64,000 nt of DNA from Nocardia cerradoensis NBRC 101014 (GCF_000308535.1 NZ_BAFW01000033.1:1-64000), one strand, 5' to 3'. Positions 44,568 through 56,744 are shown, numbered from the stretch's first letter. Translations and numbers: made by a program. Notes: generated by a model from the letters alone, not told the origin.

Positions 44568-45214
44568 GGTGAACTCCTCATGGTGCGAGCTCGTCGGCGT
44601 TGTCGAGCGGTGCTTGTCAGCAGCGGTCTGTCCGGACCCTGGGCGGGGGCGACAGTGACCTCGCCGAGATCGGGCTCGGACCGTATCGCCGATCTCCGGC
44701 GATCGCAGTACGCGGTCGCCGCAATTTCGCGCGGCGCCGACGACGGCGATGAAGTACGTTAGGTCGCACAGTGAAATCACGTCAATAGATACGTCGACAG
44801 TGATCGCAATTCCGGCAGATCTCAGATTTAACCTGCACGCTGTTTACTTTCCGGACCGGGAAAGCGATACTGGCCGGTTGACTTGTTTCGCGAGTATTGC
44901 GACGTGTCCGTAGATTCTCGCATTTTCCCAGTTCACGCGGTGCTTAGCGGGAGAAATGACCTGTTGTACTTGCCAACGCTGGGGAGTGTGATATGTGATG
45001 TGGCACACTGGTCCCGGTGGCATGGAAGAAGTCTGGATGGCCGAGTCGGGGCGGGCAGGTTAATAATCCGAAAAGCATGCGAATTTCGCTTCGGTGCGCC
45101 GGCGGTTAGCTCGTTGCAGATTTACGTGATGGAAACACGGGGCCGCCGATTTTTCGCTGAGAAATAGCCCGTGCGCGGTGTGGGGTGCCACACTCGTCCG
45201 GATAAGGTGCGCTG
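44568..45214. other. Long divergent regulatory region between whiB3 and the next gene
   Basis: About 650 bases, visibly richer in A/T than most of the window around 44770-44960. A 94-codon open frame at 44883-45167 lacks a ribosome binding site and does not read like a protein, so it is not called. The region should carry the whiB3 promoter and, at its right end, a -10 box directly before the GTG at 45215. Confidence 0.4.
45203..45208 (+). promoter_or_regulatory. Putative -10 box of a leaderless transcript
   Basis: TAAGGT at 45203-45208 lies exactly 6 bases before the GTG at 45215, with no Shine-Dalgarno sequence. Transcription would be expected to start on the G of the start codon. The same spacing is seen before guaA. 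Confidence 0.45.
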
Positions 45215-46102
45215 GTGTTGGATTTGTCCCCGCGAATCGGCGGGTTGCTGGACTCCGGGAGCGCACCCGTGCTGGTCGACGCGGCGTTCGGCGCCCGCCC
45301 CGGGATCGCGCCCGCGGATCTTCCCGCCGCCACCGATCCCGCCGGAACCTGGCTGCGGGCGGTCGTCCTCGGTGGTCAGGGGCGATATGCGGCGGCGCGC
45401 ACCGAATTGCTCCGCGCCGCCCGGCTGACCAGGGATCCGATACTCGGCTCGCTGCTGGCCTCCACCGAGGCATCGCTGCTGCGCCAACTCGGCCGGCACG
45501 CGCGCGCGGCGATTCCGGACGGGCGGGCGGCGGCGCTGGTCGCGAACCTGCCGGTGGGGCGGGCAGCCGATCCGATGCGCGCCGCGGCGATCTGCGACGC
45601 GCTCACCGGATTGGCCGCGGACGCGCTCGGGACCGGGCAGCCACAGGTGTCCGCGCGATTGCTGCGGCGCTGCCGCGACGAAATCGATCGCGCGCCCGCG
45701 GATCTGCGAATCCTGGTGCGCTGGCATTGGGTCAGCGCCGAAACCGCCCTCGCCGCACCCGGTATGGGACTGGTCGCCGAGCCTGCCCTGGCTCATGCCG
45801 AGGCGGCGGTGGCCGCGGCCGAGCGGATGGGATCGGTTCGGCATCAAGTGAAGTCGCGGCTGCTGGTGGCCGCCGCGGCCGCGGGCGAGGGTGACATCGA
45901 TCGCAGCCGCGCCGTAGCCGAGCTGGTCGATTCCGACTGCGCCGCACACGGATTGCTGCCGCTGCGCTGGGCCGCCGCGATGTTGCGAGCGGGGGTGTGC
46001 GAGCCGGACGCGGCCCGCCGCGCGGCCGCGGAATCGGGGGCGTACGCGCAGATCCTGGCTGGTCGGGGCGGTCGGCTGCGGCTCGGTCCGGAAATCGGGT
46101 GA
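45215..46102 (+). CDS. Conserved helical-repeat (TPR-like) protein, Rv3415c-like
   Basis: A 295-residue Ala/Arg/Leu-rich protein made of helical pairs: ATDPAGTWLRAVVLGGQGRY, AAARTELLRAARLTRDPILG, SLLASTEASLLRQLGRHARA, and later ALAHAEAAVAAAERMGSVRH. The pattern suggests TPR-like repeats for protein binding. It lies between whiB3 and sigD, exactly where M. tuberculosis has Rv3415c, a conserved hypothetical of similar size (from memory). The start is the GTG at 45215, apparently leaderless. There is no membrane segment. Function is unknown. Confidence 0.75.
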   Translation: MLDLSPRIGGLLDSGSAPVLVDAAFGARPGIAPADLPAATDPAGTWLRAVVLGGQGRYAAARTELLRAARLTRDPILGSLLASTEASLLRQLGRHARAAIPDGRAAALVANLPVGRAADPMRAAAICDALTGLAADALGTGQPQVSARLLRRCRDEIDRAPADLRILVRWHWVSAETALAAPGMGLVAEPALAHAEAAVAAAERMGSVRHQVKSRLLVAAAAAGEGDIDRSRAVAELVDSDCAAHGLLPLRWAAAMLRAGVCEPDAARRAAAESGAYAQILAGRGGRLRLGPEIG

Positions 46103-46229
46103 GCAGTGATCCCCCATGTTGTCCGACTCACATAGCTGAGCCGCTATTGTTGGTTCCGTTCCACCGACCGGTGGAAGCACCGGTCGAAATCCGGCCGTGC
46201 CACTTGTAACGCCAGGAATATCTCTGACG

Positions 46230-46808
46230 ATGACGCACTCGGGCGAGGAGTTGGACGCCGCCGTAGCTGCTGCAGCTCAGGGCGACCGTTCCGCTTTAGC
46301 CCAGGTACTGGAAATCATCCGCCCGCTGGTAGTTCGCTATTGCCGTGCGCGGATCGGTTCCGCGGAGCGTGGGCAGCTCTCCGCGGACGACGTGGCGCAG
46401 GAGGTCTGCTTGGCTGTGATGACCGCCCTGCCGCGTTACCAGGACCAGGGGCGGCCGTTCATGGCTTTCGTGTACGGAATCGCCTCGCACAAGGTCGCCG
46501 ACGCTCATCGCAACGCCGCCCGTAACAAGGCGGACGCGATGGCCGAAGTACCAGATGTCATATCCACCGACCAGGGGCCGGAGCAGCGCGCTCTCGAATC
46601 CGAAACGAGCCGGCAGATGAACAGTCTGCTGGCCACGCTACCGGAGAAGCATCGAGAGATCCTGATCCTGCGTTTGGTCATGGGTTTGTCAGCAGAAGAA
46701 ACTGCTGTCGCCGTGGGCAGTACGGCGGGAGCTATACGAGTGGCTCAGCATCGGGCGCTCGCGAAACTCAAGTCACAAGTGGCGAGGGCAGGTGAAATGT
46801 ATGGCTAG
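46230..46808 (+). CDS. sigD: RNA polymerase sigma factor SigD
   Basis: A 192-residue ECF-type sigma factor. Region 2: LEIIRPLVVRYCRARIGSAE, LSADDVAQEVCLAVMTALPR and FVYGIASHKVADAHRNAARN. Region 4: LATLPEKHREILILRLVMGL and SAEETAVAVGSTAGAIRVAQ HRALAKLKSQ (spaced here). Sequence and the following RsdA gene identify it as SigD, a sigma factor that in mycobacteria drives ribosomal and chaperone genes and responds to nutrient state. The ATG at 46230 gives the family N-terminus; a GTG at 46197 in frame is an alternative. It overlaps the anti-sigma gene by 8 bases. Confidence 0.93.
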   Translation: MTHSGEELDAAVAAAAQGDRSALAQVLEIIRPLVVRYCRARIGSAERGQLSADDVAQEVCLAVMTALPRYQDQGRPFMAFVYGIASHKVADAHRNAARNKADAMAEVPDVISTDQGPEQRALESETSRQMNSLLATLPEKHREILILRLVMGLSAEETAVAVGSTAGAIRVAQHRALAKLKSQVARAGEMYG

Positions 46809-48009
46809 GGATGGCGAGCGCGGTCGGGGCGACTGGAAGGCGCGGCTTGGATCGCCGAACAGCGGTCCCTATGCCGAGGCATCCGGGGAGTCCGGTGATT
46901 CCGGGCCGGTGGATATCGCAGCGGTACGCCGCGACGATGCGCTGATCGACGCCATCGCCGGCGACGGTCCCGTCGCGACCGACAGTGCCGAGGAGTATCA
47001 GCTCGCGAGCCTGCTCGCGAATTGGCGGGCCGATATCGTCGAGACTCCGATGCCGGCCGGTCCCGATCTGGACGCCGTGGTCGCGGCCGTCAACCAGGAG
47101 ATCGGAGCGCGGGAGGCGAGGGTCAACGCCCATCGCCGCGGCAGATTGCGACTGGTACGTCCGTTGATGGGCGCCGCGGCCGCGGTCGCGGTGATCGCGG
47201 GCGGGACGACGGCGTTCTCCTACGGCGCGCAGCCGGGTGATCCGTTGTGGCGGGTGAAGGAGGTCGTGTTCAGCCAGCAGGCGCAGACCACGATCGCCCA
47301 GCGCGCCGACGACGATATGACCAAGGCGCAGACGCTGATCGACCAGGGACACCCGGAACAGGCCAAGGCACTGTTGGAGAGCGCTTCCACCAACACGACC
47401 CAGGTCGACGACAATTCGCGCAAGCAGGATCTGCAGCTGCGCTGGCAGCATCTGCTGGATCAGCTGAAGACCACCGCACCTCAGGTGGCCGCCGCGCTGG
47501 AGTCGCTGGAGCCGAAGGCCAATACGACGCCGACCACTCCGACCGTGGTCGCGCCGACGACGCCGGGACAGTCCGCCAACCCGGGCCAGGGCCAGCACGA
47601 GAGCAGTGGTTCCAAGCAGAACACTCCGGGACCGGAGATCATGCGCAGCCAGACCGCGCCCGAAACCGGAGCGAACGGTTCCGTACCGGGCACGCCGGGC
47701 AGCGAGCCGGGGAGTGGTTCGAAGCCGCCGACGCAACAGCAGCAGCAACCGCCGACGACTGCCGAGCCGCCGACGCACGAGCAGCCGCCGACACAGCAGC
47801 AGCCGCCGACCAACGAGCAGCCGCCGACACAGCAGCAGCCGCCGACGAATCAGCCCACCGCCAATTCGCCGACCACCATCGGCGGAGGGGCGGTGGTCCC
47901 GCCGACACAGCCGCAGCAGACCGTCGCGCCGGTCCGCCCGTCGGTGCCCTCGGCGCCGACCGTGGTGGTGCCGCCGGCCGGTGGGGGATTGCACACCGGC
48001 ATCGGCTAG
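46801..48009 (+). CDS. rsdA: Anti-sigma-D factor RsdA
   Basis: A 402-residue membrane anti-sigma factor. The sigma-binding N-terminus has VDIAAVRRDDALIDAIAGDG near 35-55. A membrane span lies near 120-140 (LMGAAAAVAVIAGGTTAFSY), then a helical extracytoplasmic region (QPGDPLWRVKEVVFSQQAQT) and a long Pro/Thr/Gln-rich tail with repeats such as PPTQQQPPTNEQ. In M. tuberculosis RsdA is degraded by ClpP with ClpX or ClpC1 to release SigD. The ATG at 46801 follows an AGGTG element and overlaps sigD by 8 bases. The tail is longer and more repetitive than in mycobacteria. Confidence 0.9.
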   Translation: MARDGERGRGDWKARLGSPNSGPYAEASGESGDSGPVDIAAVRRDDALIDAIAGDGPVATDSAEEYQLASLLANWRADIVETPMPAGPDLDAVVAAVNQEIGAREARVNAHRRGRLRLVRPLMGAAAAVAVIAGGTTAFSYGAQPGDPLWRVKEVVFSQQAQTTIAQRADDDMTKAQTLIDQGHPEQAKALLESASTNTTQVDDNSRKQDLQLRWQHLLDQLKTTAPQVAAALESLEPKANTTPTTPTVVAPTTPGQSANPGQGQHESSGSKQNTPGPEIMRSQTAPETGANGSVPGTPGSEPGSGSKPPTQQQQQPPTTAEPPTHEQPPTQQQPPTNEQPPTQQQPPTNQPTANSPTTIGGGAVVPPTQPQQTVAPVRPSVPSAPTVVVPPAGGGLHTGIG

Positions 48010-48011
48010 AA

Positions 48012-48057
48012 CGACATCTCCGGCAGGAGCGACATCTCCGGCTGGACGACATATCCG
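48012..48057. repeat. Short tandem repeat downstream of rsdA (about 18 bp, 2.6 copies)
   Basis: CGACATCTCCGGCAGGAG (48012-48029), CGACATCTCCGGCTGGA (48030-48046) and CGACATATCCG (48047-48057) follow one another directly after the rsdA stop. No function is evident. Confidence 0.75.
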
Positions 48058-48123
48058 ATACGAGAACCGATCGCCGATTCCGGCGGTCGGATTCGTGTTT
48101 TCCGGGGTAGGTGTGCGCGCCGG

Positions 48124-48155
48124 AATTCTCGGCAGAAGTAATTCTCGGCAGAAGT
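48124..48155. repeat. Perfect tandem repeat, 2 x 16 bp
   Basis: AATTCTCGGCAGAAGT occurs twice head to tail (48124-48139, 48140-48155) in the gap between rsdA and the convergent small gene. This is probably slippage; no gene is affected. Confidence 0.8.
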
Positions 48156-48226
48156 GCGGAAACTCACACGCCTGACCTGCGCGCGGCGACGCCGGCGCGA
48201 GCACTACGCGGCTGTTGCAGAACGGA

Positions 48227-48640
48227 TCAGGCGTCGAAGCCGTCGAATCCGTCGCCGTGCAGGGCTTCGTTCATCGAGGCATCCGCGTATCCGCGGCAGT
48301 AGTCCCACGTCACGTAGGCCTCCGGCGTCGGATCGTAGGCGGGCTCGTGCGGGCGGACCGTGCCGTCGACCAGCAGTTGCAGCAGGTTGGCGCGCAGCAT
48401 GTCCCAATCGTGGTAGTGGTCCTGCCGGCAATCCTCACAGCTCACCACGAGACCGCGGATGCCCCGATGGGACAGCAGCGCCTCGTACACCGCGAGATCG
48501 GCGAGATCCTCTTCGACCGCTAGGCGCTCATGGGGGTCCAGCGGCTCCCCAGGCTCAATGGCATCGAGCGCGGCCGACGGGTCGGAGGGATCTCCGGCGA
48601 AGGGGTCCGGCGGCAGGCCAGGTGGTAGATGGTCACGCAC
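48227..48640 (-). CDS. Conserved actinobacterial protein (DUF5319, Rv3412-like)
   Basis: A 137-residue soluble acidic protein. It starts RDHLPPGLPPDPFAGDPSDP, with ALLSHRGIRGLVVSCEDCRQ DHYHDWDMLRANLLQLLVDG (spaced here) and the end PTPEAYVTWDYCRGYADAS. The Cys-x2-Cys and nearby His residues look like a possible metal site. It closely follows Rv3412 of M. tuberculosis in sequence pattern and in place next to guaB2 (from memory). The GTG at 48640 gives the family N-terminus; the frame remains open upstream only because of GC bias. It is divergent from guaB2. Function is unknown. Confidence 0.85.
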   Translation of the reverse strand: MRDHLPPGLPPDPFAGDPSDPSAALDAIEPGEPLDPHERLAVEEDLADLAVYEALLSHRGIRGLVVSCEDCRQDHYHDWDMLRANLLQLLVDGTVRPHEPAYDPTPEAYVTWDYCRGYADASMNEALHGDGFDGFDA

Positions 48641-48796
48641 AATCCCACGGTACGCAGAACCACCCCCTCCGCGCCAGCGCTGAAGGCATTTTGACGCGCT
48701 TGTTGCGCGGCTGTCACCCTCGTCCACCACTGTGTCGGAGGCGACGAGGTCGCCCCCGCAGGCGGCCGATACCATGGATACACAGGCGCCGGGTAG

Positions 48797-50452
<1,656 letters not shown>

Positions 50453-50851
50453 GAGCGAGGGGCCGAAGCCCCGTCACTCGGTGCACACCGTCGCCGCGGC
50501 GGCTTTCCGAACATCGGAGGCCCCGCGGATCGGGTCCGCACGGCAGGCTTCCGGGTCGGGAAGTCCGGCGCTGTGCCGCGGATGACGGAAGTGCTTCGGG
50601 GACAAGGGGTGTCGGCGGGACGAGCCGGCCCTCGCGGTTCATGAGATTCCGGTCGGTCGTGTCGATGTGTCACCACGCTCGGCCGTTCTCCGCGCCTGCC
50701 GTCCGACACGGCCGCCCCCGGCGTATGGCGTACGCCGGGAACTGGGAGGATGGACGCGCGTCGGCGTGAAATCGCCGCGACGTCGTGACGCCGGCGCGCG
50801 CAAGTTCGTCGCACACACGGGCGTGGCAGCACACACTAAGGAGAGACATCA
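50453..50851. other. Intergenic region between guaB and guaB3
   Basis: About 400 GC-rich bases with open frames but no gene-like reading. The end carries AAGGAGAG (50839-50846), the ribosome binding site of the next gene. It probably includes a separate promoter; no guanine or PRPP riboswitch fold was recognised. Confidence 0.4.
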
Positions 50852-52021
50852 GTGCGGGACATGGTCGAGATCGGGATGGGTCGGACCGCCCGGCGTACCT
50901 ATGAGCTGGACGATGTCGACATCGTCCCCTCGCGGCGCACCCGGTCGTCGAAGCAGGTGTCGCTGGCATGGCAGCTGGATGCCTACCGATTCGACATCCC
51001 CGTGGTCGCGCATCCGACCGATGCGCTGGTGTCGCCGGAATTCGCGATCGAGCTGGGCCGCCTCGGCGGGCTGGGCGTCATCAACGGCGAGGGACTCTGG
51101 GCCCGGCACGCCGATGTGAGCGCGCGCATCGAGCAGCTGGTCGAGGTGGCCGAGCACAAGGGGCCCGAGGCCGCGGTCGAACTGCTGCAGGAACTGCACG
51201 CCGCGCCGATGCAGCCCGATCTGCTGGCCGCCGCGGTCGCGCAGGTGCGTGCCGCCGGGGTGACGGTCGCGGTGCGGGTGAGCCCGCAGAACGCGCGCGC
51301 CCTGACCCCGAGCCTGGTGCAGGCCGGCATCGACCTGCTGGTCGTCCACGGCACCATCATCTCCGCCGAACACGTCGGCGGCGCGAGCGCGGTGCCGGCG
51401 GAAGACACCGGTTCGTCGGTGGAACCGCTGAACCTCAAGACCTTCATCGCCGAACTGGATGTGCCGGTGGTGGCCGGTGGCGTCAGCGATCATCGCACCG
51501 CCCTGCATCTGATGCGCACCGGCGCCGCCGGCGTGATCGTCGGTTACGGCTCGATGCCCGGCGCCACCACCACCGGTGAGGTGCTCGGTATCGGCGTCCC
51601 GATGGCGACCGCGATCGCCGACGCCGCCGCCGCGCGCCGCGACTACCTCGACGAGACCGGCGGTCGCTACGTCCACGTGATCGCCGACGGTGACATCGTC
51701 TCCTCCGGCCAGCTGGCCAAGGCCATCGCCTGCGGTGCGGATGCGGCGATGCTGGGTGTGCCGCTGGCGCTGGCGCAGGACGCGCCCGGCCGCGGCTGGT
51801 ACTGGCCCTCGGCGGCCGCGCATCCGTCGGTGCCCCGCGGCGCGCTGCTGCAGTTCGCCGAGCCGGACGAGCAGCCGACCCTGGAGAAGGTGCTGTACGG
51901 TCCGTCCAGCGATCCGTGGGGGTCGGTGAATCTCGTTGGCGGCCTGCGTCGTTCGATGGCCAAGGCCGGATACTGCGATCTGAAGGAATTCCAGCGGGTC
52001 GGCCTCAGCGTGCGGGCCTGA
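50852..52021 (+). CDS. guaB3: GuaB3 family IMP dehydrogenase-related protein
   Basis: A 389-residue TIM-barrel protein of the actinobacterial GuaB3 group. It starts VEIGMGRTARRTYELDDVDI VPSRRTRSSKQVS (spaced here), and has LGGLGVINGEGLWARHAD, VAGGVSDHRTALHLMRTGAA, DGDIVSSGQLAKAIACGADA and the end GSVNLVGGLRRSMAKAGYCD LKEFQRVGL (spaced here). It has no CBS domains. At the place of the IMPDH catalytic Cys loop it has VGGASAVPAEDTGSSV, with no cysteine. Either it is not a normal IMPDH, or it uses other chemistry (a GMP reductase-like or regulatory role has been considered for the group). The GTG start has an AAGGAGAG site. Confidence 0.92.
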   Translation: MRDMVEIGMGRTARRTYELDDVDIVPSRRTRSSKQVSLAWQLDAYRFDIPVVAHPTDALVSPEFAIELGRLGGLGVINGEGLWARHADVSARIEQLVEVAEHKGPEAAVELLQELHAAPMQPDLLAAAVAQVRAAGVTVAVRVSPQNARALTPSLVQAGIDLLVVHGTIISAEHVGGASAVPAEDTGSSVEPLNLKTFIAELDVPVVAGGVSDHRTALHLMRTGAAGVIVGYGSMPGATTTGEVLGIGVPMATAIADAAAARRDYLDETGGRYVHVIADGDIVSSGQLAKAIACGADAAMLGVPLALAQDAPGRGWYWPSAAAHPSVPRGALLQFAEPDEQPTLEKVLYGPSSDPWGSVNLVGGLRRSMAKAGYCDLKEFQRVGLSVRA

Positions 52022-52043
52022 GAATCTCGCGCCGTGACCCGGA

Positions 52044-52847
52044 TCAGTTGAGCCGGGTCAGCACATCCCCGCGCAGGAAGTCGCGAATCGCGGCATTGAC
52101 CTGCGCGGGGTGGGTCATATTGACCGCCTGACGCGCATCTTCGATTTCGCAGAACCGCGATCCGGCCAGCCGGCGCGCCATTTCCAGCGCGTGCGCGCGC
52201 GGGATGCCGGCTCGCGTGGGATGGATGACCAGTGCGGGACAGGTGATTTCGGACAGCCGATGCAGGATCGAGTCGCGGGCGAGCAGGCATCCGGCCGCGG
52301 CCTCGAGTTCGTGCGGGTCGCGCGCCAGCCATCGCTTGGTCCACACCGACCGGTGCCAGGCGTCGTCTCCGATCAGCCAGTGCGCCATATGCTCCGCGAG
52401 GACATGCCGGATATTCGGCTCCCGCCAGCGGTCCAGGAAGCGGCGCGAGGTCGCGAGTTCCTGCGGGGTGGGGCTGTGTGCCTCGGTGGAGATCAGGATC
52501 AGCGCGGCCACCCGTTCGGGAGCGAGCAGCGCGGTGCGCATGGCGCTGAATCCGCCCTGTGAGGTGCCGCCGACCACCGCGCGTTCGACGCCGAGCTGAT
52601 CCAGCACGGTCAGGGCGTCGCGGGCCGCCGTCCAATAGGTGAAGGGCAGCCCCTCGTCGCGGGTGCGTCCGTGTCCGCGCGCATCCCAGGTGACGATGCG
52701 GAACTCCGGTGACAGCGCGGCCGCCTGCGAGGCGAACATCGTTCGGTCCATGAAGAATTCGTGCCCCAGTAGCACCACGGGACCACGACCGCCGGAATCC
52801 TCGTAATGGATTTCGGCATCGATCGCGCGGGCGAATGGCACGAGCAC
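52044..52847 (-). CDS. Alpha/beta hydrolase
   Basis: A 267-residue protein: oxyanion region VVLLGHEFFMDRTMFASQAA, RIVTWDARGHGRTRDEGLPF, nucleophile elbow AVVGGTSQGGFSAM (Ser in GTSQG), ALVIHPTRAGIPRAH at the acid strand and a late His in AVNMTHPAQVNAAIRDFL. The usual Asp of the triad is less clear (Thr-Arg follows the strand). The start is GTG at 52847 (LVPFARAIDAEIHYEDSGG). It is convergent with guaB3 and divergent from guaA. The substrate is unknown. Confidence 0.85.
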   Translation of the reverse strand: MLVPFARAIDAEIHYEDSGGRGPVVLLGHEFFMDRTMFASQAAALSPEFRIVTWDARGHGRTRDEGLPFTYWTAARDALTVLDQLGVERAVVGGTSQGGFSAMRTALLAPERVAALILISTEAHSPTPQELATSRRFLDRWREPNIRHVLAEHMAHWLIGDDAWHRSVWTKRWLARDPHELEAAAGCLLARDSILHRLSEITCPALVIHPTRAGIPRAHALEMARRLAGSRFCEIEDARQAVNMTHPAQVNAAIRDFLRGDVLTRLN

Positions 52848-53050
52848 GAGGATAGCGGTCGCCGACGACCGCTGCTTCGCCTTCGCGATCGGCGCGGAGG
52901 CCGGAGAGCATGGATATGCGTTGGCGGATAGGCCGTTTCGGACACCGGTCGGGACCGGTCGCTACGACCGGCGTCGAACCGTCGGAGTGGGGGCGGTCAC
53001 CGTCGCGACCGGCAGGCTCGCCCGCCCTCGAGGTGCGCCGATGCGCTCAC

Positions 53051-53056
53051 TAAACT
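53051..53056 (+). promoter_or_regulatory. Putative -10 box of leaderless guaA transcript
   Basis: TAAACT at 53051-53056 ends 6 bases before the GTG at 53063, so transcription would start on the start codon. There is no ribosome binding site. The -35 region is not clear. Confidence 0.5.
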
Positions 53057-53062
53057 GTGCGG

Positions 53063-54637
<1,575 letters not shown>

Positions 54638-54660
54638 GCGGCTGTCTCGACGGATAGCGC

Positions 54661-54698
54661 AGAAGGGGCCTTCCGGCATCGGCCGGAAGGCCCCTTCT
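54661..54698 (+). terminator. Strong bidirectional terminator after guaA
   Basis: AGAAGGGGCCTTCCGGC at 54661-54677 pairs perfectly with GCCGGAAGGCCCCTTCT at 54682-54698: a 17-bp stem with a 4-base loop and a pyrimidine-rich 3' side (TCTTTCC). It lies between guaA and the convergent small membrane protein gene and can serve both. Confidence 0.92.
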
Positions 54699-54718
54699 TC
54701 TTTCCGGTGTTCCGGACG

Positions 54719-54940
54719 CTATTTCTTCCTTCGCGGCGAGATCACCAGGGCGATGCCCACGACCACCGCGACGCCCACCACGATCCAGCCCACGGGGACC
54801 GCACTGTGGAAGGGCCAGGATGTGGGGCCGATGAAGGCCCAGACGCTGACCAGCAGGGCGAGTATTCCGGCCAGCAGCAGCGAGAACGACGGTCCGCGCC
54901 GAGTGTCGGTCCGAGTGTCGGCCGTTTCGTTGTCAGCCAC
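54719..54940 (-). CDS. Small two-span membrane protein
   Basis: A 73-residue protein with two membrane segments (FSLLLAGILALLVSVWAFIG and VGWIVVGVAVVVGIALVI), a charged N-terminus and a basic end (SPRRKK). The GTG at 54940 overlaps the stop of the large PspC protein by 8 bases, so translation is coupled and it probably works with it in the envelope. No known family was recognised. Confidence 0.8.
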   Translation of the reverse strand: MADNETADTRTDTRRGPSFSLLLAGILALLVSVWAFIGPTSWPFHSAVPVGWIVVGVAVVVGIALVISPRRKK

Positions 54941-56744
54941 GTTTCACCTCCGCGTTTCCGGCGTGGACATCGATGTCGAGAGTGAGAATCGGCCCGTCGG
55001 CCGGCCCGGTGGGCCCCTGCGGACAGGACACATCGCCCATGCTGGCGTTGCAGGTGGCGTGCAGGCGCATCGATTCGGGGACCAGCACCCGGAAGTCGCC
55101 CATCTGCACATTCACGTGGACTGTGCGATTCTCGGTCAAGGGCAGTTGGCGCAGATCGAGCGTGCCCGAGCCCATGGTGATCTTGTATTCCGAAGCCAGA
55201 TCGGCGGCCGTGGCCGGGGTCCAGACGTGGTCGCCCATGGCCCCGCGATCGAATTCGACCGGGCCGACCATCGAGGCGAGGATGACGAATCCGGCCAGCG
55301 GCGCGAGCACCACCATCAGGCCGTAACCGCGGCGCAGGAAGCCGCCGACGATCAGACCGAGACCGACCACCGCCAGGGCGACCGCGCCGATCCGCGCGGG
55401 TGTCATCCAATCCGCTCCGGCCGCGGCCACCGCGCCCGCGGCCGCTGCCGCCAGAACGGCCAGGCCGATCACCACCGGGGTGAGCCGGGACCGCGGCCGC
55501 TGTGCCGGGACGACGGCGACCGGGCGTTCCTGCGTGGGGGCGGGCAGATCCCAGGCCATCGGTGCTACGCCGAGCGGATCCCAGCCTGCCGGAGTGGGGC
55601 CGATATGCGCCGGGTCCGGGATCGGGCGCGTGCCGCTCGGGCGCGGGCCGGGGGGCGGTGTCGGGGTCGGACGGGCGCTTCCGCCGGGGCCCGAGGAATC
55701 GTCCGGGCCGGACTCGTCCTCGGCCGTGTGCTCGTCGGCGGCTGCCGCCGCTTCGGATTCGACGGGGAGCGGCCGGGTCATCGCGACCGTGGGGCGATCG
55801 TCGGCCGGCATTTCGTCTTCGGCCATCTCCTCGGAGGGCGAGTTCGATTCGGCGGCAACGGGTTCGGAGGTACCGGGATCGGCCTCGGAAGCGGAAGGAG
55901 CCGGTCGTGACTCTTCCGCCGGAACACCTTCGGCCGCAATGCTTTCGGTCGCTGCGTCGGCTGAGCTCGCAGTGTCAGGCGAGTCGGCGCGTGCTTCGTC
56001 CGGAGGACTCTCCGGCGTCACCGTGACCGGATCGACCCGCAGCGGGGCCGTGGCTGCGCCGATCGGTTCGGTTGCCGTCGAGGCGTTGTCGTCTGTGGGT
56101 TGTGTGGGCATGGCCGGAACCTGGCCGCCCGCAACACCGTTCGGATCCGGTTCGTAGTGGTCGGGAAGTTTGGTGAACGGTCCGTACGGACTTCCGCTCC
56201 ACGGCGACCCGCCCGGGAAGCTCGCACCCGGATATCCCGTCGCCGCGATACCGCCCTCGGCCGTCAGCGGGTACGAGCCGTCGAACGGTGGTTCCGGCTG
56301 CCGCATGTAGAGCAACCACCAACCGGCCACCATCAGGGCGAAACTGATCACCCCCGAGCCGCCGAGTCCGACTCCCACCGGGCCCATGGTGGTGACCGCG
56401 ATCGCCAGGGCGACGATCAGGACGATGGTCTTGGTGGACGATTGCGAACTGTGTCCGCGGCTGATCAGGCCCTCCGCGGGGGATACCGCGTCACCCGCCG
56501 GGGGCAGCAGCAACCATGCCGCCAGATACAACACGATGCCCGCACCACCGAAGATCGTCGATACCACGAACGCGACCCGGATCAGTACCGGGTCCACGCC
56601 GTAGCGACGGCCGAATCCGGACGCCACGCCGGCGACCGGGCTCTGTCCCGGCAGCCGTGTCGGACGCGTCCGCCACAGGTGCTGGAGCTGTTCGCTGAAT
56701 CCCGTCCGGCTCGTGCCGCCGGTCCCGCCGCTCGCTGTGGTCAT
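54933..56744 (-). CDS. PspC-domain membrane protein with LiaF-like C-terminus
   Basis: A 603-residue membrane protein. The N-terminal PspC domain (about 12-75: RLPGQSPVAGVASGFGRRYG, VDPVLIRVAFVVSTIFG, YLAAWLLLPPAGD) is followed by a two-span region near 105-140. A long Pro/Glu/Ser-rich linker (about 150-405) then leads to several membrane segments (about 415-500) and a C-terminal beta-rich domain (NRTVHVNVQMGDFRVLVPES, TCNASMGDVSCPQG) that resembles LiaF-type or DUF1707-linked toastrack domains. Such proteins sense envelope stress together with a histidine kinase. The divergent PspC-histidine kinase at 58561 is the likely partner. The ATG at 56744 is the first start. Confidence 0.88.
   Translation of the reverse strand: MTTASGGTGGTSRTGFSEQLQHLWRTRPTRLPGQSPVAGVASGFGRRYGVDPVLIRVAFVVSTIFGGAGIVLYLAAWLLLPPAGDAVSPAEGLISRGHSSQSSTKTIVLIVALAIAVTTMGPVGVGLGGSGVISFALMVAGWWLLYMRQPEPPFDGSYPLTAEGGIAATGYPGASFPGGSPWSGSPYGPFTKLPDHYEPDPNGVAGGQVPAMPTQPTDDNASTATEPIGAATAPLRVDPVTVTPESPPDEARADSPDTASSADAATESIAAEGVPAEESRPAPSASEADPGTSEPVAAESNSPSEEMAEDEMPADDRPTVAMTRPLPVESEAAAAADEHTAEDESGPDDSSGPGGSARPTPTPPPGPRPSGTRPIPDPAHIGPTPAGWDPLGVAPMAWDLPAPTQERPVAVVPAQRPRSRLTPVVIGLAVLAAAAAGAVAAAGADWMTPARIGAVALAVVGLGLIVGGFLRRGYGLMVVLAPLAGFVILASMVGPVEFDRGAMGDHVWTPATAADLASEYKITMGSGTLDLRQLPLTENRTVHVNVQMGDFRVLVPESMRLHATCNASMGDVSCPQGPTGPADGPILTLDIDVHAGNAEVKRG

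Noticed and set aside
44883..45167. 94-codon open frame upstream of the Rv3415c-like gene
   Set aside because: It starts with a TTG and has no ribosome binding site. The composition is not protein-like, and it lies in the promoter region of whiB3.
46768..48204. 478-codon minus-strand open frame over rsdA
   Set aside because: It is the antisense of the repetitive Pro/Thr/Gln tail of rsdA. Composition is Arg/Gly repeats, with no recognisable domain.
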